10,781 nucleotides of DNA, taken from positions 1 through 10,781 of the forward strand of contig JAATVK010000234.1 in assembly GCA_014523485.1 (NCBI GenBank), written 5' to 3'. Source of the DNA: Nitrososphaerales archaeon TH5894. Lineage in GTDB: Archaea; Thermoproteota; Nitrososphaeria; Nitrososphaerales; Nitrososphaeraceae. Positions 6,060 through 10,781 of this stretch are shown piece by piece. The translations under genes were made by a program, and so were the position numbers. A model generated the notes under the pieces. That model searched no databases. It worked only from the letters and a program-made list of their open reading frames with translations, and had not been told where the DNA came from. Numbering within the stretch: the stretch's first letter is position 1; the number at the start of each line of letters is the position of its first letter.

Positions 6060-7424
6060 ATGAAAGAGGCTATTGAATATCCTCCAGGACCAAAAGATTT
6101 ATTTCCATATGCCATTGCTAGGAAATTTCTACGGGATCCTCTCACAACATTAACTATCCTATCTCAAACTTATGGTGATATATCTCACTTTAAATTTGGT
6201 AAACAGAATGTCTATTTCTTGAATCATCCTAATTATATCGAAGATGTATTAATAACTAACTACAAGAATTTTATCAAAAGTAAAGGGTTGCAAGTATCAA
6301 AACGTCTTTTAGGGTCAGGTTTAGTTACTAGTGAAGGTGATTATCATGATCACCAACGACGTTTAATACAACCAACATTTTATCCCAAAAAAATCAAATT
6401 ATATACTGAAGTGATGATAAAAAAAACTCTAAATCTATGTGATACTTGGAAGGAGGGATCTGTAATAGATATACATAATGAGATGACACGTCTTACTTTG
6501 GACATTATTAGTAAAACCGTATTAGGATATGATATTAAACCAGAAGATGATGAAATTGGAGATTCACTTCTAATATGTATGGAATATTTCAATCGCCTTT
6601 TGATGCCGTTTGGTGAATTAATTGAAAAAATACCAATTTTACCAATAAATAAGGGTTTTCAAAAAGCAAAAAAAAATTTAGATACAATAGTATTTAGAAT
6701 GATCAACGAGCATAGGATGAAACTAGAGAAAAAAGAGGAAAAAGATAATGATTTATTATTCACTCTTTTACAGGCACAAGACGATAGTGCAGAGATGGGA
6801 AAAATGACTGACCAACAATTAAGAGATGAAGTAATGACTATATTTTTAGCAGGACATGAAACAACTGCAAATGCACTTACTTGGACATTTTATTTGTTAT
6901 CAACACATCCTGAAATTGATGCAAAACTTCAAAAAGAGATTTATTCTGTTTTTAGTCACAAAACAGATCTATCATTTGATGATATTCAGAAACTGGAATA
7001 TACTACAAAGGTATTGACAGAATCTATGAGACTTTATCCACCTGCATGGGCTTTAGGACGTCAAGCAATTAATGATTGCAAAATTGGAAAATACACTATT
7101 CCTTCGGGATCAATAATCTTAATGAGTCAATATGTAATGCACCGTAATCCACTTTATTTTCCAGACCCAAATACTTTTTATCCGGATCGTTGGACTGATG
7201 AATTTAAGAAAAACCTGCCAAGATTTAGCTATTATCCTTTTGGTGGTGGAATTAGAAGTTGTGTTGGGGAACCATTCGCATGGATGGAAGCAATTCTCAT
7301 TACAGCTATTATTAACAGCCTGTGGAAGGTAACTAATATACCATCAAATAAAGTTGTTTTGAAACCGTTGATAACATTGCGTCCAAAATACGGAATGCGT
7401 ATGAAAATAACGAGAAGAGACTAA
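6060..7424 (+). CDS. Cytochrome P450 monooxygenase
   Basis: This is a full-length (454-residue) heme-thiolate monooxygenase. It carries the proline-rich start YPPGPKD (7-13), a C-helix basic motif HDHQRRLIQPTF (96-107), the I-helix oxygen-activation motif AGHETT (264-269, acid-alcohol pair E267/T268), the K-helix ExxR (E321, R324), the PDRW motif (375-378) and the heme loop FGGGIRSCVG (394-403) with axial ligand C401. There is no N-terminal membrane anchor, so it is probably soluble. It resembles the bacterial CYP4/CYP102-like long-chain or lipid hydroxylase style rather than the thermophile CYP119 type, but the substrate cannot be read from sequence. No ferredoxin, flavodoxin or reductase gene is nearby, so electrons must come from elsewhere. 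The start is supported by a TATA box 27 bases upstream. A CYP family number needs alignment. Confidence 0.95.
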   Translation: MKEAIEYPPGPKDLFPYAIARKFLRDPLTTLTILSQTYGDISHFKFGKQNVYFLNHPNYIEDVLITNYKNFIKSKGLQVSKRLLGSGLVTSEGDYHDHQRRLIQPTFYPKKIKLYTEVMIKKTLNLCDTWKEGSVIDIHNEMTRLTLDIISKTVLGYDIKPEDDEIGDSLLICMEYFNRLLMPFGELIEKIPILPINKGFQKAKKNLDTIVFRMINEHRMKLEKKEEKDNDLLFTLLQAQDDSAEMGKMTDQQLRDEVMTIFLAGHETTANALTWTFYLLSTHPEIDAKLQKEIYSVFSHKTDLSFDDIQKLEYTTKVLTESMRLYPPAWALGRQAINDCKIGKYTIPSGSIILMSQYVMHRNPLYFPDPNTFYPDRWTDEFKKNLPRFSYYPFGGGIRSCVGEPFAWMEAILITAIINSLWKVTNIPSNKVVLKPLITLRPKYGMRMKITRRD

Positions 7425-7573
7425 AAGAATTCTTCAAGATAATAATCCCTTGTAACTTGTCATCTATAGTTAGAATTTATAAGGGAAGTAAATATAGATC
7501 TCGAGTAGTTCTTTATGTAAATTCTCATATTTCTATTTATTATTATTATATTACTTTTAAATATTTTAAACAG

Positions 7574-7581
7574 TATATAAA
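7574..7581 (+). promoter_or_regulatory. TATA box of the 7601-7798 microprotein
   Basis: TATATAAA, preceded by CAG, is a strong TATA match. It predicts transcription start at about 7601-7604, exactly where the microprotein reading frame opens after a stop. Confidence 0.5.
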
Positions 7582-7600
7582 AATGAAATATTCAATTTAA

Positions 7601-7798
7601 ATAGATATTGAAACTAATACTTATAATATCTTGCTCAACACTTTTGATTTAATAGAATCGACATGTATAGTATGGCTTATAGTGTTAGGTTTTTTCATTT
7701 TTTTAACGATGGAAGTAATACTAATAGTTGGTATAATTTTTCCTATCGTAATATGGGCACTAGTAAAGAAAGATATGCATAGATTTAACTTGAAATAA
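7601..7798 (+). CDS. Two-helix membrane microprotein with non-ATG start
   Basis: A 65-codon frame opens after TAA 7598-7600 and closes at TAA 7796-7798. It reads IDIETNTYNILLNTFDLIES, then two hydrophobic segments, CIVWLIVLGFFIFL and EVILIVGIIFPIVIWALV, then a basic tail KKDMHRFNLK. The pattern is a short acidic lead-in, a helical hairpin and a positively charged cytoplasmic end, and it is clearly coding-like. There is no ATG before codon 37. The candidates are TTG at 7631 (55 residues, both helices kept) or an unusual ATA at 7601, which is where the TATA box predicts the transcript start. An upstream ATG at 7583 is in frame but is stopped after five codons, so a point mutation to TAA is also possible. 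I do not recognise the family. It lies between the P450 and a convergent membrane protein gene. Confidence 0.55.
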   Translation: MDIETNTYNILLNTFDLIESTCIVWLIVLGFFIFLTMEVILIVGIIFPIVIWALVKKDMHRFNLK

Positions 7799-7825
7799 TT
7801 GCATTATAAAAAATTTGAAAAAAAA

Positions 7826-8239
7826 TTAGGTAGTTGGTTCTTTAACCTTCCCAAAAAATAATTTTACTTTGTCTGTAAACATATAGTAAATTATTATACC
7901 GTAAATTATTACCGAAATAATATGTGTTAAATCTCCACTACTTACAAGCGAAATAATAGCAATTATTATTGCAATTATGCTGATAATGAGTGTAATCGTT
8001 CTTGCCCATCTTTTTCCCTTTAAAAGACCCCATGAAACAATTAAACTTGCAATTCCTAGTACAACTAATGTCAAACCAGCTATTGTAATAAGAGATCCTA
8101 ATGCACCAAAGGAAGGATCAGAATCAATGCTAATTAAAGGACCTATAAATAAAGGGGTAATTCCGGTAAATATGAGAATTAATCCACCAATTATCATAAG
8201 GACAGAGATTATAGTAATTCCAATTGGACGTTGAGTCAC
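7826..8239 (-). CDS. Four-helix integral membrane protein of unknown function
   Basis: A 137-residue protein with four hydrophobic segments at about 7-34, 47-72, 81-102 and 108-121, the second pair separated by the basic loop LLKGKRWARTIT (72-83). A glycine-rich first helix followed by a G(L/K)KGK+WA loop before helix three is common in small archaeal and bacterial membrane proteins of the DUF2127/DUF4064-like type. I cannot assign the exact family. The start is GTG at 8239; the overlapping ATG is out of frame and stops at once. A TATA-like box lies 27 bases upstream, so the mRNA is probably leaderless. The gene is convergent with the 7601-7798 microprotein (27 bases between stops). The intergenic region on its 5' side carries two palindromic sites that could control it. 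Confidence 0.75.
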   Translation of the reverse strand: MTQRPIGITIISVLMIIGGLILIFTGITPLFIGPLISIDSDPSFGALGSLITIAGLTLVVLGIASLIVSWGLLKGKRWARTITLIISIIAIIIAIISLVSSGDLTHIISVIIYGIIIYYMFTDKVKLFFGKVKEPTT

Positions 8240-8262
8240 ATAACAAGTAAATTTTAGTTGGA

Positions 8263-8270
8263 TTTAAATA
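8263..8270 (-). promoter_or_regulatory. TATA-like box of the four-helix membrane protein gene
   Basis: Read on the minus strand this is TATTTAAA, centred about 27 bases upstream of GTG 8239. It supports the GTG as a leaderless start. Confidence 0.45.
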
Positions 8271-8298
8271 TTACTTGACTAATATCACTAACATCATG

Positions 8299-8321
8299 TC
8301 ATAAGCTTAGTCATAAGCTTA
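8299..8321. promoter_or_regulatory. Tandem 12-base repeat with two TAAGCTTA palindromes
   Basis: TCATAAGCTTA occurs at 8299-8309 and again at 8311-8321. Each copy contains the perfect 8-bp palindrome TAAGCTTA, and the copies are 12 bases apart. The site lies about 30-55 bases upstream of the TATA box of the minus-strand membrane protein gene, where an activator or repressor could bind. The function is inferred from symmetry and position only. Confidence 0.35.
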
Positions 8322-8431
8322 AAATTGTCTTTCTTTTGGTATAGATAATCAATTAGCCTCCTTCTTACCTCATGAACTATTATCCTTTTTAATAAAATAA
8401 ATCACAATCATGATATATATTCAAACAATAC

Positions 8432-8449
8432 TTATTGATAAATCAATAA
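8432..8449. promoter_or_regulatory. 18-base palindrome TTATTGAT-AA-ATCAATAA, operator candidate
   Basis: A perfect 8-bp inverted repeat with a two-base spacer sits between the divergent genes at 8239 (-) and 8525 (+), 76 bases upstream of the zinc-ribbon ORF. The size and symmetry suit a dimeric winged-helix regulator. AT-rich DNA produces such palindromes by chance more often than balanced DNA, so confidence is limited. Confidence 0.35.
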
Positions 8450-8524
8450 TATTAATATCAACAATAGTTGAGTTGAAATACTATTTCGACATTAATAATG
8501 TTATGAAAATATTCATATTTCTAG

Positions 8525-8845
8525 ATGCTTATTTTCGAAAATGGGTTATATATGAAGATGGACGAAACTGAAACTGAAGTTAGTCTTCTATGTAAAAATT
8601 GTCAACATCAAGTGTCAATGCATTTACCTAATTGTACAGTATTATCCGAGCATAGTGACAATGGAAAAATTTGTGGTTGTAATAAACCTGAGTTTTATAA
8701 TATAGTAATTTCTGGTAAATATATAGGGTGGACTGAAATTCATTGTAACGGTTGTGGAAAATTAGTAGCATTTATTGATAGTCCAATTGAAAATATTGAT
8801 GATTATAAAATAATGTGTAAACACTGTATAATCCATAAGCATTGA
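8525..8845 (+). CDS. Cysteine-rich zinc-ribbon-like protein
   Basis: A 106-residue soluble protein with nine cysteines. The pairs are C23/C26 (CKNC), C50/C52 (CGC), C74/C77 (CNGC) and C98/C101 (CKHC), plus a single C37; histidines H33, H43, H73, H100, H104 and H106 are available as further ligands. CKNC…CGC and CNGC…CKHC look like two four-cysteine zinc sites, the second enclosing a conserved-looking GKLVAFID strand. Metal binding is likely; whether it binds nucleic acid, protein partners or acts as a metal buffer is unknown. Possible starts are ATG at 8525, 8552 and 8558. The later ones lose no cysteine, and the first nine residues (MLIFENGLY) look untypical of the rest. The upstream region carries a palindromic operator candidate. 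Confidence 0.65.
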   Translation: MLIFENGLYMKMDETETEVSLLCKNCQHQVSMHLPNCTVLSEHSDNGKICGCNKPEFYNIVISGKYIGWTEIHCNGCGKLVAFIDSPIENIDDYKIMCKHCIIHKH

Positions 8846-9145
8846 ACCAATAAGATCCGATTAAATAATTTTATATTATTTGTATGGTAATAGAATATTT
8901 TTTATTTAGAATGAATAAAATATACAAGCCAGAGAAAATAAGAAAAGAAAGTATATTTTTCTTCTATAAATTTAAAAAAGGTTGGAATATCAACTTATTT
9001 AAAATACATCAACTATTTAAATAACTAATTTTGATCCATATTAAATCCTAACATTCATAGGTGAATCTTTTACAGAAAGGCTGTTGATTATAAATATGGA
9101 TAAATTTGCTTATTATTATTATTCTCTCAGAACAAACCGTATAGG
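8846..9145. other. Intergenic region before the permease gene
   Basis: This stretch contains the TATA box of the permease gene (9086-9096) and, after it, a run of TAT triplets (about 9109-9122) in the mRNA leader. A 46-codon ATG frame at 8884-9024 is Lys/Phe/Ile-rich, without recognisable motifs or well-placed promoter, and is not called. No structured RNA was recognised. Confidence 0.4.
9086..9096 (+). promoter_or_regulatory. TATA box of the permease gene
   Basis: GATTATAAATA predicts transcription start near 9118, leaving a leader of about 37 bases before ATG 9155. This differs from the leaderless pattern of several neighbours and agrees with the presence of a ribosome binding site. Confidence 0.45.
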
Positions 9146-9149
9146 GTGA
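9144..9149 (+). promoter_or_regulatory. Shine-Dalgarno site that selects ATG 9155
   Basis: GGGTGA contains GGTGA, complementary to the 3' end of archaeal 16S rRNA, five bases before ATG 9155. It overlaps the in-frame GTG at 9146, so ATG 9155 rather than that GTG is the likely start. Confidence 0.55.
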
Positions 9150-9154
9150 AATCA

Positions 9155-10564
9155 ATGGAAAAACATATTCTTTCGATTTTAATTGTAACTTTGTTTGGTA
9201 TTACAATTTATATGGTTTCCCATTTTTTTGAAATAAATATTTCACCTTTTATTTTATTTTCGTCTATAGTTATGGTTTCCATTTATGTAATTCTATCATT
9301 TGAAATTATTCATAGAACATCAATTGCCATCTTTGGAGCTTTAATTCTGGTGATTGCAAGCTTATTGACAGGAACTATTCATTCGGAAGAAACTCTGCAT
9401 TTTGTAATAGACGTTATTGATTTCAATACTATAGGATTGCTTTTAGGAATGATGATAATAGTTGCTATTTTAGGAGAAACAGGAATATTTAATTGGGTTG
9501 GTGTTAAGGCTATCCGATTATCTCGTGGAAATTTATGGAAATTAATGATAATTCTATGTGTCTTTACTGCAGTTACCTCAATGTTTGTTGATAATGTAAC
9601 TATTATTCTGCTCATGGTTCCAGTGACCTTATCTATATTCCAATCTCTAAAAATCTCACCAATTCCTTTCATTTTAGGTCAAACTCTTACATCAAATATA
9701 GGAGGAGCTGCTACTTTAATTGGAGATCCACCAAACATAATTATTGGCTCAGCAGCAAATATTGATTTTAATTCATTTTTCATTCATATGGCACCACCAA
9801 TATTTGTAACCTTTCTGTTAGGAATAGTTTTACTAAAAATAATTTTTAGAAAAGAATTAAAAACTATAGTAAACATTTCTGGAAAGTTTAAAGCGATAGA
9901 TGAAAAATCACTAATAAAAGATAAATCTTTACTTAAAAGTTGTCTTATCATCTTAGCTGGTGTAATTTTCTTTTTTGTAATTCAAGGATCAATAGGAATA
10001 GAAGTCTCTATTATTGCATTGGGTGGCGCAGCCATTCTTTTGATAATTACTAGAGCACATGTGGAAAAGGTTTTGCAAGAAGTTGACTGGGCAACTCTAA
10101 TCTTTTTTACAGGTCTTTTTGTAGTAGTAGGAATTTTAGAAGAAGTAGGACTTATTTCATTACTTGCAAAAGTTGTACTTGGAATAACCGGAGGAGAGCC
10201 ATGGATTACATTTCATGCTGTTATCTGGATGTCTGCTATTGCTAGTGCATTTATAGACAATATACCTTTCACAGCTACAATGGTTCCTATAATAGAGACA
10301 TTAAATTTAAATGCTAATATTAGCTCTACATTCGGTAATTTGAATACAAGTCCACTCTGGTGGGCTCTAGCATTGGGAGCTGACCTTGGTGGTAATGGCA
10401 CATTGATTGGTTCAAGTGCTGGAGTGGTAGCTGCAGGTATCTCTATAAAATATGGACATAAAATAAGCTTTATTCGATGGTTCAAAATAGGATTTCCTTT
10501 TATGATTTTAACTGTTGCTCTTGGTACCGTTATACTAACGTTAACGACGTGGTTATCTTTGTAA
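9155..10564 (+). CDS. ArsB/SLC13-type (ion transporter superfamily) membrane permease
   Basis: A 469-residue polytopic permease of the ion transporter superfamily, in the style of ArsB and the P-protein/NhaD-like carriers. Numbered from ATG 9155, the two signature halves are visible: FVDNVTIILLMVP (144-156) with TSNIGGAATLIGDPPNIIIG (179-198), and AFIDNIPFTATMVP (365-378) with GADLGGNGTLIGSSAGVVA (408-426). These are the paired inverted repeats whose hairpins carry the substrate and ion site. About 11-12 hydrophobic helices are expected, with a charged cytoplasmic loop at 231-260. Family members move arsenite, dicarboxylates, Na+ or other anions, so the substrate is open; no arsR, arsA or arsC neighbour supports arsenite. 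GTG 9146 would add three residues, but the Shine-Dalgarno site favours ATG. The gene is intact, stands alone, and is likely cotranscribed with nothing. Confidence 0.88.
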   Translation: MEKHILSILIVTLFGITIYMVSHFFEINISPFILFSSIVMVSIYVILSFEIIHRTSIAIFGALILVIASLLTGTIHSEETLHFVIDVIDFNTIGLLLGMMIIVAILGETGIFNWVGVKAIRLSRGNLWKLMIILCVFTAVTSMFVDNVTIILLMVPVTLSIFQSLKISPIPFILGQTLTSNIGGAATLIGDPPNIIIGSAANIDFNSFFIHMAPPIFVTFLLGIVLLKIIFRKELKTIVNISGKFKAIDEKSLIKDKSLLKSCLIILAGVIFFFVIQGSIGIEVSIIALGGAAILLIITRAHVEKVLQEVDWATLIFFTGLFVVVGILEEVGLISLLAKVVLGITGGEPWITFHAVIWMSAIASAFIDNIPFTATMVPIIETLNLNANISSTFGNLNTSPLWWALALGADLGGNGTLIGSSAGVVAAGISIKYGHKISFIRWFKIGFPFMILTVALGTVILTLTTWLSL

Positions 10565-10721
10565 TTTAAATTTTGTAATTAATATACAATAACTAATAAC
10601 TATTCCAGAATATGATGAAGACAATTGTTTGACAATCATTGTTGATGGAGAGCGAAAATAATTTATAGATATTTAATAAAATTATAATAACGTTGTCGCT
10701 AAACTATATGACATGATAACT

Positions 10722-10781
10722 ATGAATAATATTTTAAATTCCCCTACTACCCTATCAGAAGTTATAGATAATAAAATAAAA
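10722..10781 (+). CDS. N-terminal fragment of an unidentified protein (runs off right edge)
   Basis: ATG at 10722 opens a frame that stays open for 20 codons to the window edge: MNNILNSPTTLSEVIDNKIK. The peptide is polar, with no signal sequence. Use of CCC, CCT, ACC and CTA codons in a row differs from the AT-only flanks, which suggests coding. A TATA-like stretch around 10678-10686 would give a leader of about 13 bases. Too little is visible to name a family. Confidence 0.4.
   Translation, partial: MNNILNSPTTLSEVIDNKIK

Noticed and set aside
5930..6063. A 44-codon plus-strand frame ending in an ATGA overlap with the P450 start
   Set aside because: It has no ATG/GTG start, a good TATA box for the P450 lies inside it, and frames of this length occur by chance here.
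7425..7434. Palindrome AAGAATTCTT directly after the P450 stop
   Set aside because: No loop, short, and likely by chance in AT-rich DNA.
8884..9024. A 46-codon ATG frame, Lys/Phe/Ile-rich
   Set aside because: No motif, no well-placed TATA box or ribosome binding site, and a length expected by chance at this composition.
10593..10661. A 22-codon frame after the permease reading PEYDEDNCLTIIVDGERK
   Set aside because: Coding-like, but too short and without a start; at most a remnant.
1..10781. CRISPR array, tRNA/rRNA, insertion sequence or integration site
   Set aside because: No regularly spaced repeats, cloverleaf-like GC-rich segment, transposase or integrase motif, or terminal inverted repeats were seen on either strand.

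Overview
The window is very AT-rich, with almost every gene as its own transcription unit. TATA-like boxes sit about 26-28 bases upstream of several start codons, which is the arrangement of archaeal leaderless transcripts. A metallo-beta-lactamase core, a P450, a matrixin-type protease and several small membrane or zinc-ribbon proteins in this setting suggest a soil-type ammonia-oxidising archaeon (Nitrososphaerota, Nitrosocosmicus-like). That assignment is inference from composition, promoters and gene content; no marker gene is present to prove it.

Layout. 1-94: the first 31 codons of a minus-strand gene that runs off the left edge. 95-702: mostly non-coding, with a possible decayed reading frame. 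703-1809: exported M28 zinc aminopeptidase (+). 1827-2783: ZnuA-type metal-binding protein (-), convergent with the peptidase. 2896-3141: an open frame without a usable start (-). 3142-4108: an exported metallo-beta-lactamase-fold hydrolase (-) whose catalytic core is intact (3174-3923) but whose signal peptide and probable C-terminal tail are cut off by apparent indels in short repeats. 4397-4678: weak hypothetical ORF. 4659-5315: secreted matrixin-like zinc protease. 5346-5444: possible 32-residue micro-ORF. 5585-5851: small membrane protein. 6060-7424: complete cytochrome P450. 7601-7798: a two-helix membrane microprotein with an unclear start. 7826-8239: four-helix membrane protein (-). 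8525-8845: cysteine-rich zinc-ribbon-like protein. 9155-10564: ArsB/SLC13-type permease with a real Shine-Dalgarno site. 10722-10781: start of a gene that runs off the right edge.

How it fits together. From 703 to 5315 the theme is zinc outside the cytoplasm: two exported zinc peptidases, one zinc-binding transport protein and one exported zinc hydrolase. A scavenging or cell-surface degradation role would fit, but the genes are on both strands with separate promoters, so there is no operon to prove it. The right half (P450, membrane proteins, permease) shows no clear pathway. I did not find a convincing new multi-gene system. The strongest leads are the repeat-tract lesions in the hydrolase gene, the overlooked microprotein at 7601-7798, and the operator-like palindromes between 8240 and 8524. 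No tRNA, rRNA, CRISPR array, transposase or integrase was recognised.
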